A stretch of 64,000 nucleotides of DNA, from positions 4,526,001 to 4,590,000 of the forward strand of contig JANUWI010000001.1 in the NCBI GenBank assembly GCA_025504975.1, written 5' to 3'. The number at the start of each line of letters is the position of its first letter. Positions within the stretch are counted from its first letter, which is position 1. Under the pieces are notes generated by a model, which was not told the origin of the DNA, made no database searches, and saw only the letters and a program-made list of their open reading frames with translations. Source of the stretch: Plenodomus lindquistii. Its lineage: Eukaryota > Ascomycota > Dothideomycetes > Pleosporales > Leptosphaeriaceae. Shown piece after piece: positions 1-12,600 of this stretch. The translations under genes were made by a program, and so were the position numbers.

Positions 1-930
1 ACGGACTTCCACCGCGCTTTCGGCCGACATGGCCAGAACGAAAAGGAAATTCTTGGTGGTCATTCTGTCCATGCACAATTGGGTCAACAGTCAATCTTAC
101 CATTTCAAAACCGTGTATCTAGCGACACCATCTCATTAACTCATTTTCTCGACGAAACGACCACTGAACTCGTAATCGAAGCAACGACAATTTCACCACT
201 AGCAAATACGAGAATCAAGGCATCCGGCCCATGGCTGCATCTTCCCCTGTACAAGCTTGCCATGCCCTTGACCACCAGGTTGGACCTCCACTGCTCAATC
301 CGCAAACCTGCGTTCCTTTCTGGCATGGAAGTAGAACTCTACGTCAGAACAAGCACCGGGTACCAAAGCCTCTCGAACACCAGAACCAGAGACGCTCTAT
401 CCATTGACACTACCCTAAGCAGTGAACGCACATCCTCCTCGGAAACAATCGAAGAACTAGGCGTCCGCGCTCGGGGCATTGCTACGTTTAAAGGCCCCGC
501 GCATGTACTCTGGATCTCTTCAATCGCCATCACACCAGCCTCAACACAAGGCACACATGATTTCGCCATCACTGGCATACGCACTATCTTCACAGGCTCA
601 GAAGAGAACCTCCAATTGCGACTTCAGTGGACAACTGTAGGCTCCACTAGTGTGCCAATGATGCAAGAATTGCCGTATAGCGACACCACAGGTGTATTCT
701 CGTACTTTGCAGTCAGCGTCGATGGGCTCGATTTAGGCAGAGCATATGCGCACGAACACATCATTACCCGGGAAGTCATTGATAGAATTGGACACAGGGA
801 GGTTCTTGTGGAGATTGTGGGCGTAGGATTCGATGGGAGGGAGCTCGCTCGGTGGATGGGGGAAATGTGTTTACAAGAAAGGGAAGAGGGGTATGATTGG
901 GTTGAGAGTCAGTCGGGTGACAAAGAATGA
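1..930 (+). CDS. Endo-beta-N-acetylglucosaminidase-like protein (GH85), C-terminal part
   Basis: The frame is open from base 1 to the TGA at 928-930, so this is the 3' end of a gene that starts outside the window, about 309 codons. The first visible residues, TDFHRAFGRHG, resemble the F-x-T-x-F segment that follows the TIM barrel in cytosolic GH85 enzymes (ENGase), which cut the chitobiose core of N-glycans freed during glycoprotein turnover. The rest is beta-rich sequence with no motif I can name, as expected for the C-terminal beta-sandwich region of GH85 proteins. The catalytic Asn/Glu pair would lie upstream and cannot be checked. No intron is needed. The family call is inferred from a short motif and general character; another glycoside hydrolase C-terminus is possible. 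Confidence 0.5.
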   Translation, partial: TDFHRAFGRHGQNEKEILGGHSVHAQLGQQSILPFQNRVSSDTISLTHFLDETTTELVIEATTISPLANTRIKASGPWLHLPLYKLAMPLTTRLDLHCSIRKPAFLSGMEVELYVRTSTGYQSLSNTRTRDALSIDTTLSSERTSSSETIEELGVRARGIATFKGPAHVLWISSIAITPASTQGTHDFAITGIRTIFTGSEENLQLRLQWTTVGSTSVPMMQELPYSDTTGVFSYFAVSVDGLDLGRAYAHEHIITREVIDRIGHREVLVEIVGVGFDGRELARWMGEMCLQEREEGYDWVESQSGDKE

Positions 931-2137
931 TGGTGGACATGGAGGATATGAAAATACAGTCATTTTGGCTATGCAGATGACAAGATATACGAAGTATGAA
1001 TTAACCCCATGTGCACACGACCGTCGTATGCTGACTCACTAACAGCATATGCCTTGAATCTAGATGTTTTCCATCTCATCAAGTTAATTTCAATCCATAA
1101 TCAAGAGGACCGGCAAGCGTTTTCGACGCCAATCAGTCTCCACGACTTCCAAGCACACGATCCAACGTATCCAACACATGTCATCTATCCCACTATAACC
1201 CACATCCTACACACACCCTTCACACACGACACCGCCAACACACCAGACACCGTGCGCATTGCGATCTCTCGACTTAAAGAACTTACACAACATCAAGCTC
1301 CAATCCTCCTCCCTTGTTCCCTTCACAAATGTATCCATTCCACTCTACACTCACACCATCATCAACCGGAGTAACAAGTAAAATGGCATCTACTATCTAA
1401 CCAACTCCAACTACGATATGGCCACCCATATAACTAGATTAAACAACCCAAATAACTCAGCACATGTACTACTCCAACGTTGCCGCTGTACTAGCATCGG
1501 GTTGTAGAATATTCAAGTCAGATACTAACGCTACGTTGGATATGTCTTATGTATTTGGGAAATATTTTACGTATACGCACACTGCTCACCTCGCATCGCC
1601 TCACTTCACCTCAATGCCTTATATGGTTGGTGACCAAGTGCAGTGTAAAAGCGAGGTGTCGCGTGTGTAGCCAGAAATCCGCGAGGTCAAGATGGAGACG
1701 CAGTGGAGATTGGAGTTATTGTTTGATGAGAATTCGATTCATCGATCAATGTTAGCACGGGACTGGTGGTGGTGTTCACGTTGATCAGGTGAAGTACCTC
1801 GCACTGTGCGCGAGGATTGAGCTGGAAGCGGTGATTTGCCGAAAGAGGGAAATGGGGGTGGAGTGGTGATTGCCGATTGTGAGGTTTGCATTTATGAGAG
1901 TCTTGAATTATTGGGTTCGTGGGCGAGTGGGAGATGGATATTGGGATTGGGCGTTGGACATTGGCATTGTATTGATGTGTGGGATTGTTTGAGGTACCGC
2001 GGACCACCATGCTTCCACTTGAATGGCTACAACTGTGTAGATGGAAAACCTTTCCTCTGTAGCCAAAAAGAAGAAATACATTGGTGTTCTCCTTTTCGGA
2101 CCCGATCTGATATTGTGGCGTCGTTCGACTTGGACAA
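931..2137. other. Convergent intergenic region
   Basis: This stretch lies between the 3' ends of the GH85-like gene and the cofactor B gene. Only short, compositionally unconvincing reading frames are present. I see no RNA gene or repeat in it; it should hold the two 3' UTRs. Confidence 0.5.
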
Positions 2138-4535
2138 TCACAACTCTTCCATATCCTCATCGCCCAGGTCCAATACTGGGAAGTCTCCTGCCTCGCATCT
2201 TTCAGGTCGTACAAATACGCCGCAGTTGTTGTCACACTGAAAGTATCGCTTGCCCTTGACCGTTCCATCGTTCTTGCCGGTTGGTTCATCCAGTGTAACT
2301 CCGACCCAGACGCCGATCCCGGGAATTTCGGGTACGAGCCCAATGTACGAGATGGTTCCTCTGCGCGCATCGGTTTCGGGGAGAAGGCGTACACGGGCCG
2401 AAACTGATAGTCCTAATGTAATTTGTTAGCTTAGCTGAGATGAAGTTCCGATGCACGCGCTCGCTTGTGAGTATAGAGGAAGCGTTGAGAGCGTATGTAC
2501 AGTAGCTCGTGACAAAGCAACAGATCGGTGACCGAAGGCTATTCTTGGGGACGAATAGGCAACATGGAGCCTGCGGGCGCAGCCATCAAGCGCAGAATAG
2601 CCGCCGAGTTGTGACCCATTCAGGGAAACACTTGCGCAAAAGATTCAGAGGGATATTGCAGGGCAAGATCTTGAGCGCTTCGGCGTAACCGTGCTGCACA
2701 AGCTTCAGGTAGCGGCGGACCGTTGGTCATGGGGATACCGCACAGACGAGTTTCTTGCCCAACAGGGTAGCTACGGGTGCAGGATGACTGCTCGTGCTCG
2801 GCGCGCCGCTGTGTGCACTTGGATGATCCTCGGGGATAGCCTTCATGTTTCAGGTCTGAAAGTGTAGACTGAAATTCGATGACGAATAGCTAGAATACAA
2901 GGGTATTATTGGTGGGCAAGCGGTCGATCTTCTTAAGGTTTCGGCGAGTCTGATACCAGCGCCCGTTCCAGCGGACCGGATGGATAGCACAGATCTCCAA
3001 AGTATCTGTATTGAGCGATAGCAACATGAGATGTTGAATGCTTGTTTGCGGTTTCAGGAGCCCACGGAGTCCATCTGAGGCCTAGACCATCTTGGCCACG
3101 GCGACCATGCAGAGCGCCCGAAGTAGAAGCCTGCAATACAAGTCCAATAACATGGTAGTTGCGGGAAGGCTGACCAATGCGTCATCATTGTCATCAACCT
3201 TTTCTTGGTCGTTCGTGGTTGCAGGGTAAGATCTTCTGAATTTCCGGTCCCGGACGAAGCAGTTGCTTGCGTGCGAGGTACTCAATGGAGATGGCGCGAA
3301 GCCGTGCAATTCGCCGTACGGTTGGTGCCGGCGGTGGAATGTTTTCGGCAGGCGTACTTACTCGTATCTTGCAATGGCCACTGTGCTTTTTGCGGTATTG
3401 TGTCCGCATGGGGGTTCCCCTGGGTCATATTGCGTTGCATAGGCGAAAGATGCATGGGGAGAGTATCAAAATCTGGCTTACCTCTTTCCTCGACCTCGCG
3501 TTCTGATGCACGGAGTTTTTGCTGTTCGATGCTAGGAGCGTTCGGATCGAAGCGACCGAGCTTCTGGGCTTTCTTCCAGGCAAGGACGCTGTCTGTTCGA
3601 GATTCGTATTCCGTGCTCGGCATCTCATACTTCTCTACAGCTGAAAGATCGGTATAGTCTGTTCGAGCTCCCGGCGGGCGGGTATCTGTGACCTACAACA
3701 GGGGTGTCAGGGCAGAACTAGGTCTCAAATGCATCATGTGCCGGAGAAACCTGTTGAACGGGTTCATTCAACGACATGCGAACCTGGACATAGGGAATGG
3801 TGAGAGAAAAAGGAACGTCCTTGACTAGGTCGAGTGGTAGAAAGATAAGCAAACCAATGATCTGACGAGAGCGTCAAGGCCCTTGGATGCACAGTTTCAT
3901 GTGCCGAGCTCAAACTGATAGAGACCTTGCCAATGGCGGCAGATGTCCAACAAGCTCGTCCTGACGGCGTAGCGTAGTGGTATGCCTAGCAGACTGCCTG
4001 TCAGGCAACGGCGAGGCAGGGAGTAACGGGCATTGCACGTAGCCAACCAAGTCAAATATGACGCAGCTGAGCTAGTAGTCTCGATGTCCGGTCATGAGAG
4101 CAAATGAGGGCGAGTGGCCGGCTAATGGATGAACGCGCTAGAAAGGACTAATGTATAGGCACAGGGAAGTACACAGCTCAGCAGGAGGAGGGAAATGTGG
4201 CAGCTGGCAACAGGATGTGAAGACGTGCTGTCCAAGGATAGGGCTGCAATTACGATGCAATGACTGAATGAAGATGCACTTACAGTGATCTCTGCATATG
4301 GCTGCAATGGGAACGCTGCGAGGCGCGTCTGCTCTTCGTCATGTGCAACAAGGGCCACGGCATCCTGAGAACCGAATCGCAGCGACAGCTTCTGACTACT
4401 CGCTGGAACACCTGTGATGGGCTCCAGCCGCGTCTTCAAGTGGGCGATGCTCCATGATGGGGAAATGCGGCGCTCTGAAGAGGAGTTTGGCGACGTGATG
4501 ATGAGGGGCACATCAGAGGCGCTCTGTAGTGACAT
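2138..4535 (-). CDS. alf1: Tubulin-folding cofactor B (CAP-Gly protein)
   Basis: Three exons, 4535-4284, 3692-3482 and 2412-2138, join to a 245-residue protein, the usual length for this family. The N-terminus is a ubiquitin-like fold ending at PYAEIT. The middle exon carries the family segments VTDTRPPGART and EKYEMPSTEYESRTDSVLAW, followed by KLGRFDP. The last exon is a CAP-Gly domain with GVWVGVTLDEPTGKNDGTVKG and YFQCDNNCGVFVRPE, and the protein ends in EDMEEL, an acidic EEL-type tail like that of tubulin. Cofactor B helps fold and dissociate alpha-tubulin in the cytosol. Both junctions preserve frame and family continuity (AEIT/VTDTR and VEERG/LSVSARVRLLP). The introns are 591 and 1069 bp, far longer than most others in this window. 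Confidence 0.92.
2413..3481 (-). other. 1069-bp intron of the cofactor B gene
   Basis: The donor GTAAGCC follows the AGAG codon remainder and the acceptor ATTAG precedes GACTATCAG. The flanking exons encode one continuous CAP-Gly protein, so this is intronic. Both strands hold fragments of open frame (for example about 88 codons without an ATG on + near 2604-2868), but none forms a recognisable gene. I found no terminal inverted repeats. Confidence 0.7.
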
Positions 4536-7500
4536 GGTGGCAGATTTCAGGCTGCTTGCGTGAGAACCAGTGGAAGCTAGCTGACAGTTTCCAGGGCAAG
4601 AGCAGATTGTTTGGCACACTCTTTGCCGCGCCAATGGCGACTGAGATGGGTGGATACGCAGGTCGATAGGATGGCAGCGTGCAGGAGTGACTGAACCGCG
4701 TTTCGAACAGACGACATGTCGGATTGCCAGCAGACCCACCATGCATGCAACCTAATTGGACGTGGTGTTGAGGTGCAAGAGTGAATAGGGCCGACCGAGG
4801 CTAGCTGTGCTGCGTACGTAATACGCATCACGCACAATTGGCAGTGTGCTGACGAATCAGGCATCGTAAGCGAGAGTGCCAAGACGGCCGTTCCGTGTGA
4901 TGGTGAATGTCGCAGAAGACGGTACACGTCGGATGGCACCCCACGCCCCCCCCACACGCTCGCTTCTCCTCAAACCTGTGGGATGCGTGGGAGAAGTCTA
5001 CCCTCGGCCGTTGCAGCCCCACGACTACTGTATGCGGTAGCGACCGTAGGGCTTACCGCGCGTGGAATTGCCTTGATACAGTGTGTACACACCATACGGC
5101 GTGCAGCGTGCTCTGCCGCCAGTGCTCGTGCACATGCGAAACCGCTGGGCTCGTCAGCCAAGGCTGGCAAAGACCTCACTCGAAATGACATGACATGCAA
5201 CGTACTGTACCTGCCTTGCGGAACACAGATCGCGGGGCCCACCAAGCCTGACCAAGCCTGAGCCGCCGTCGTCCGATCTGCTCTGTTCACGACATGAATC
5301 GGCTGGAGTCGTCACAGTCACGGCCCAGGTCGCAGTCACGCGCAAACAGGCCAGCGCTTGCACACCTCTTCTCCCAGCCCCAATTCCGAGGCACAGCGCG
5401 GCAATTTTCCTCCAACGACGCGCCCGCCTCACCGCTGTTCTGATGCAATGCAAGGCCTCTAAAAATAATGGGTGCTGCGCCGTGCCTCGCCGTGCCTTCG
5501 TATACGTACACACGCGCATGTCCTGCTGCGCGACCATCGACTGACAGCCTGGCTTCACAAAACCCACGTCCGGCTAAGCAGCCGGGCCACTCACGGCCAG
5601 CTATACATACGCCGTGCCACTGGGTCGTGGCAGCTCGAGGCTGTCGCACAGTGATAGGCGACGACGAGGACCGCAAACGGGAGCATCTGGCGTGACACAG
5701 GTGCACCGTACTTGACAGTTTGTCGGAACGTTGCCGCCCTGCGACCAGGGCGTGGGAAGCATCGCGTTCGCATGTCATTCACAGACTGCACTGGAGTCTG
5801 TGGGGAGAGTCGCTTCATCGACCACACCTCACGCCGCCAACAAAAGCCTTTTATTTGCGTCGACCAACGCACGGGGCGGCTGTTCATGGCTAATGCACGT
5901 CGGTCATGCCTGGCCGAACGCCTCGATATCCCGCTCAACTTTGCACCCAGCGCGTATGTAGCGGGCTCGGGCATACCTTCACCGCCTAATGCGCATCATT
6001 CACGGATCCCTGGGCAACTCACTGACTGTGCAGTGTGATGCAATCAATCGTCCTGGCCGCTTGCTCGGCTTCATATAACCGCCACGGCCCCCCGTCGAGG
6101 AGCGCGCTGAGAGCCATGTACTGTGTATGCGACGACATGGCACAGCGACGCCTCGTAGCATGCTGCACCAACTCACCATCATGATAACAACGTGGCGCCC
6201 AGACACCAGACAGCACAGCAGCAACGCCGTAGTTCGGCATGACCAGGTCTGACTCTCACGTGGACGTGGTTGCACACGTTCACGTCTGGTACGGCACCGG
6301 CCGGAGCTACCACGTACAGCCCCGTATAAACGCATAGACAAATGGAGCCAGGTATGGCAACAGGCGTGCTGGCTGGTAGACTAGAGCGAACGCTCCATGT
6401 CACGGCCATCACCGGCCGTTCACCGCTGTTCCATCTGCCCCGAAGTCGAGCCAGCGTTGACATTGCTGGACTTCACGGTGGGGTGCGGCCTGAACCATGA
6501 ACGCTGCAACTCCATGCGTCCAGTGTTGTCGCAACCTAGCCTGCCTTTTAGCTTGAACACATCACCAGCTGCACCGCCAGAATGAAGTCAGCGTTCGCAA
6601 GGCTATGCTACGTTCGGTAGCGACGCTTCTGGCGTCAGACAGCCGTAGGGCAGGGCGAAGGATGCTGCAGATCTTGTTCGCCGCAACGCCATGTCATCGC
6701 ACTTCTGCACACTCGGACCCGACCCTGTACAGACGTTCAAGCATCCCTGAGGCTGTTCACCGCTCCCATTGCACCTGATTCGTTGCCCTTTTCTTGCGAC
6801 TTGTGTGTTGTTTGGACTAGACAACTCTGGCTGAGCCTGGCGATCGTTGGCAACGCCCCTCCCCTGTTGATGCTGAGTTCGTCGACGCTGCAGCCCTGCC
6901 TTGGACGTGTTGAGGCCTGACATGGAAAGGAGGGCAGCAAATGGGGTCCAGAGGAGTGGACAAGAGAACATGGAGTCTTGTCCAAGGTTGTGCCATAGCC
7001 TGCACTCGCTTCATAATCGCGAGTGTTGAACACGTCATAGGCGGACACCCTTTGGTGCAGTGTACGAGTATTGTGCTTTTTGTTGCAAGCTAATGTTGTC
7101 AATTTGGGCCGCGAGGGTCGTCTTTCCTTTGGCCAGCTCGCTAGTCTAAATCCCCCGGTAGACATGCTAACTCAGATCAGATCAGCTATGAATGCTGGTC
7201 TGTGGGTCTCATTGTGGCGCACCGCCAGCACGAGTCGAGGTAGCCGACAGCGCCAAAGTAGTCAGGTTCCAGGTCAGAAACGCAAAGGGTACATCCTGAT
7301 CCCAAGCCCCCGGATCCCTACCGCGGACGGACGATGAGGCGGCACCAAGGCTTCAAGGGATGCATGCTAATAGTCTTACAGTCGCACGCTAACTTACTCT
7401 ACTCCTGCATCCATGCCCGCACCATAGTATTCTCCGCTCTTACCATGCTGTAGTCATTACCCTCAGCGCAACATCTCCTCATTCCCTCGAATCTCCTGCA

Positions 7501-8011
7501 GAAACTCAGTGGCTAGCACGCCTATTATTCACGAAACTTTTTGGTTGGTCTGTTTCATCCCCTGCACGGAAGCCCTGGCCCATAGCCCAATAGCTCAGAA
7601 CGTCCAACCACTTAGAGCGTCAATCGCTCAAAGTACCTCGCAACTGGTCACTCTTGCCTCCAACGGGCACATTAGCTTCACTCGGAACCTCATCACCGTG
7701 GATCATCCTCTTCTGTTCCATCTCAAGAAACATCAACATCCCCGTCGTCGCCTCACCATCACAACTCCAAGAAACGCGTATACTGCTCGTGCATCTAAGC
7801 TTTTGCCATCCTCGAGTACAGCAGCATTGTTTCTGCCTTGTCTCCGCCCAACACCGACGCCACGCCACGCCTGAGCTGCATTCATTGCATTGCTCCTTGT
7901 CGTCATCTTCTCTTCCGATCGGGCTTACATTGGGGCATCAACACCACAACCTCACGCCCAACCTGACCGGTATCATCGCACATATCATTACCATCCCCTG
8001 TTCTTTGGTGA
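4536..8011. other. Gene-poor region upstream of the Myb gene
   Basis: About 3.4 kb between the divergent cofactor B start and the first open frame of the Myb gene. Many overlapping short frames occur on both strands, without recognisable domains or consistent codon usage. The last part (about 7380-8010) is pyrimidine-rich like a fungal promoter/5' UTR and probably contains the first exon of the Myb gene, which I could not place. Confidence 0.45.
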
Positions 8012-9662
8012 ATCGGAAACCCGGGGATCTTTTTTCCAACTTATGGGCTGGCTAGAAGCTGGTCCCTCTCTAACACGCTGGATATCAATCTACTACTCGA
8101 GCCTCGCGGCTCCGAGTCGCCAGCGAGCAAGAAGAGCTCAATCTCAGTGACATCCAACTCAACTGCAGCCGGAAGGACCTACACGACTGCGCCCTCTGCA
8201 TATACTCAGTCGCCAGCACAGAGAGCCTCGCCGGCGTATGCTACTGGCTCACCGGCATATGCGGCTCCGCTATCCTATGGCCCAACACCTGCTTACCCCA
8301 ACCAAGCGCCAACGTCAGCACCACATGGACCCGGATCTATGCTAGGAGGACCGGTGCTACCTGCCATCTCAGACCTCCATCGACATCCGGATCCCACATC
8401 GCATCCCCAGTTTCGGCCCCTATACTCTGGGCCTCCTGGACCTGGACACCTTCACGCAGGACCGCCTGGTACTAATGGGTCCCCTCCTTCAGCTCTCAAG
8501 CGCCAGGCCTCTCAAACCCCACTACCAGACGAGAGTCCAGCGAAGAAGCAGTCCAAGTGGACACCCGAGGAAGACAACTTGACCATTGAATTGAGGGGTC
8601 AAGGAATGAAGTGGGACGATATCGCCAAACGACTACCTGGAAGGAGCTCCATCTCCTGCCGTCTGCGTTATCAGAACTACCTCGAAAAGCGAGCCATCTG
8701 GGACGAGGAGAAGAAGAACAAACTAGCACGACTCTACGCTCGGTACGTACCATACGAATTTTTGGATCTTCAGCTTGAGAAGAAGCTACTGAATTGGTCG
8801 CGCACTCCCTTTGTTTTGGTCTATCGCATCTTCCTTTCAAGCGCCTGCAGCTGTTCTAGCTGTTGTTACGGGCTGAATCAAGACTGACAATCACAACAGC
8901 TTCAAAGACCAGATGTGGCAGAAGGTGGCTACTGAAATGGGCATCCCTTGGCGATCAGCCGAATCGATGCATTGGCAACTAGGAGAACAAGAAATGAGTG
9001 CTCGCGCCAATGCCCCGGTCTTCCAGCTGCATCCTTCTGCGACAGGTACAGGCCTCAGCTCGCCGTCACAGGTACCCGTCGTACCCGCTCCAGCTCCGCA
9101 CGGCTTCACACCCGCAAACGCCACGCAAATAATGCAGAACCAGCCACCCCCAATGGCGCCTCAGCATCACCAACAGGCCCAGCCATTACCGCAAGGTCCG
9201 ATTCACGGCTACCATCAGCGCTCAGACAGTGGACCTGGTCACGGACGACGGAGGAACAGTTCCTTCAGCCGTAGACGTGCAGACCCTCGATCGCGCTCCA
9301 GTGTGCCCCCTCAGTTCAACCAGCCTTTGCCTCAGATACAACCGCAGTCTGCAGCGGATCTGATCAGCGGAGCGAGAACCGCGCCCGCTCCGATCCAGTC
9401 GAGTGTCAAACTTGAGGGCGATATGCCTGGTTATGCTGAGTTCTATCAACGGAGAAGAGGTGATGAAGAGGCCGTAGGCCCATCAAGACAAGAGATGGAG
9501 CCTCGAAATCAGGGCATGAGGAGTCCGGACAGAGTGTCGCAGCGCAGTGGTACGGGAAGTGTCAAGAGCATGAAGCGCGAGCCTGAGGAGGCAGATCGAT
9601 CGTCCGCAATGCCGTCCCCGCCCCACGCCCCTTATGACCGACCGTCTTCGAGAGTCGTCTAG
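8012..9662 (+). CDS. Myb/SANT-domain DNA-binding regulator
   Basis: Two exons are clear: open frame to 8742, intron 8743-8899 (GTACGT...ACAACAG), then 8900-9662. A proline/alanine/tyrosine-rich N-terminal region leads to a Myb/SANT repeat starting KWTPEEDNLTIELRGQG, with GMKWDDIAKRLPGRSSISCR and a second helical block across the junction (KLARLYAR/FKDQMWQKVA). The C-terminal part is Gln/Pro-rich and low-complexity, as in many fungal transcription factors. It should act in the nucleus as a sequence-specific regulator; the target is unknown. No ATG lies in frame between the stop at 8009-8011 and the codon at 8339, yet the upstream residues (LDINLLLEPRG) look coding, so a further 5' exon is likely. 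Alternatively an acceptor at CTCAG/8147 is used. Confidence 0.8.
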
Positions 9663-12600
9663 TAGCTTCATGAACTGTGGTACATCTCGTTTCCATGGCG
9701 AAAGCCGAACGGAAGAAAGAGTTGAGGATATAAAAATTCGGGCTGGAACCGGAGAGAACATGTTTAGCGATATATGGATATGCTTGGGGCGTAAGGTAAT
9801 GGTCTGGTGTCTCGATTATACCACGACGCTCAGACTGGAAATACGCTCAGGCATGGATTGGCACACATTGGACATAAACTGGTTCCAGCGATCATGATTG
9901 CGGCATTCAGCGTGGGTTGGCTTTGCATATTTTGTTTTGATTTTCCTTTCTTTTGCATACACATCATCACAGCGCGCGGCATTGCTTTTCACTAGATTAT
10001 GATCTTGTGCTTGTTTGTCATAGATACACGCATATGGCGGTAACGATTGTGCATTTTCAATCAGCGTTTCGATTTTCTCATCAAGAGGCATCATAAGCAC
10101 GAGCGGCATAGCGTGGCAGGAAGCATATCATACCAAACACTGTAGCATTTTCGCTTCCAAGCCTCACCTTGTCAATAGATACAGCAATTGTAATCGAACC
10201 TATCAGAGGAAAACTTTTCACACCTTTGACTCATACACACTTCACTCTGCGCCTCAATGTTCTGCCAACTGTCTACGCCACAGCTCGGCCGAGTGCAGCG
10301 AACGCAGCGAGAATCTACCTGCCAACACATAGCACGACTCTCGTCTACTCGGAACTACAAAGCCACTCTACTGAGCCCAGTATTCAGGCCCACGAACGTC
10401 TCAACATGTCAAATCGCCAGCATATCCTGGTGGCCCCCGTGGCGGTGAACAGCAAAATCCCACCGCCCTTCATCTACCCCGGATCATCGTGTGGTGACGT
10501 ATGTCATGGCGTGCACTTAATGTCGGTCAAAAGACAGGCCTACGTGGCGAGCTGTCAAGGCTCTAGAGCGTTGCGCTGTCACCGCTTGAGTTAAGATGAA
10601 TCCAGGTTGTCAAAAAAAATGGTGGTGTAGAGTGCGTTGTCCATCCGGCACAGCCTCATGCGCCTCACACGGTCATGATTGGCCGACAGTAAAGCCGCGT
10701 TAAAAGTACGGAGTCTGCATGAACTTGCTCGAACGGTTCGCTGTCGTGTGCTATTTTGGACAAGCGGGAGAAGCATACCGTGGGCGGCATCTGCCGATGG
10801 CTTCGACCGGCCAAAAGACTGAGTGTTCCAGCCCCGCAAAAGGTAACAAATGAGAATGGCCTGATTCATGACGCTCAGCGTCCCTTTGTTTCGTAGTAGG
10901 TCTTATCGATAAATGGAGCGCGAATGCGAGTGCGAGGATCGGGGGAAGAGTAATCAAACCTAATTCACGCCCCATCACACTCGCGCACAACTTTAAAATG
11001 CTCCTTTGAACTTTGCAGGCCCCTTCCGTTCGCCAAACCCACAGGGCTGAAGATTTGAATTGGGCCAGTGCATGGCATGGCACCCTCCCGCCGACGAACG
11101 ACTTTGAAACGCCTAACGACATGCGCCTAACATGCCATGTCTGGCCTAATCAGGCATGCAGAGCCTTCCTTTGCTTTTCCAGAAGGTCTCACGCAGGGCT
11201 GGACCTGTCCATGCTGATACAAAGGAAGGTGGACCGTTCATTCAGGCAACGTGTATGTATGCATCTTGGCATGAATAACGTAATTCCGCAGAGTGAGCCA
11301 GCCGGTGGACCTGGCGAATGGGTCTTGACAAGTGACATGACACAGCGAGACCAAGGCAGCATGGGGAGCGGATGAAGTTGCATCGCGAGTCGCGACTGTT
11401 ACCTCGGCGTCATGAATCCGACTGTGACGTTCCTTTTCCTGGGGTACCATCCCGATCTGCATGGCCGAGCTGCGAACTCATCTCCAAGTGATCCGCGTAT
11501 GGTAATTTGAAGTTGTACGAGGCGCGTGCACAAGGCATTTCGGACATGAATCCAACGAGAACGGGTTGGGTTGGGTTTGTGATGTCACGCACAGCGTTTC
11601 CGCGCTTCCTTCGGCGCCGATCTGCTTCGAGAAGGCTTCCCGAAGCGGCCTGGCACGCAACTCGTCTAGACTCCACTCGTTCTGTTCGCCAAATTGTGAA
11701 TCAGCACACGCACCCATTCACTTGACACATGCTATTCTCACATAGAGTAGTCCCACTCTCTCCTACCGCCACAAAATTCAAGCCAGCCTTGTCGCGCCAT
11801 GTACGCACTGCTTCCCAAATCTTCGACTCTTCAGCCATCGTACGATTCTGCACCGTTCTTCCAAATCACCGTAATGCGTCCGCCGCTTGTCTACCAAACG
11901 CACTTGATCGCCCGGGATCGCTGCGGCGCTGCCTAAGTAAGGCCCACGAATAACGTTAGAACCGTTCCATGACAGGCGCATTGTCGCTCGAGCCACGAAC
12001 CATGGATCACGATGCGTTCGTGCCCACGCGTTTGGCGGCCCAAAACCCTAGCCGCATCTGACACGCTGTCCAGGCCTTGTCCAACGGAGAAGCGCGTCAC
12101 CCGTCTCAAGCACACTGCAAATGCCCTGTCGTGCCATGACTCTCCTATCCGCTTCCATCTGCCGTCTCGAGGCCATCATCTCGGCATTGAGCTTCGCAAA
12201 GTGAATCAAACCCCGGTTAGCTACACCTCCCTGGAAGTCTATTTGAGCCTCCTCCCACGATGCTGTCCGTGCTTGATTGAGTCTCGACGGCGTCTTAGCA
12301 AAAGGGATAATGGGTCGATTGTTCCAAATCTTCCAGCAGTGTGTGTGTCCCCACAGTACATTGGCGTCTTCTCTAGGCCATGATATTCCCCGTGCAGGGC
12401 TGGGCACAATGTCTGGAGTCGGGACATGTCTTGTGGAACACTACGAATCATGGCTGAACACGACTCCAGACACACACATGGTGGGCTTGCATACCTCACC
12501 TACGCCCGGTATGCGCGAGCACGTGCACAGCTGCACTCAGTTCAGCTCTCCTGACAGCTCTCAGCTTCAGCCACATCTCTGCGCGGGTGCATGCACGTGC

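Noticed and set aside
3960..4030. GC-rich stretch with tRNA-like GTAGTGGTATGCC motif
   Set aside because: I could not form an acceptor stem, anticodon arm and T-loop with matching bases.
12048..12407. 119-codon minus-strand frame with a coding-like stretch
   Set aside because: It is short, overlapped by frames on the other strand and matches no family I know; a remnant is possible.
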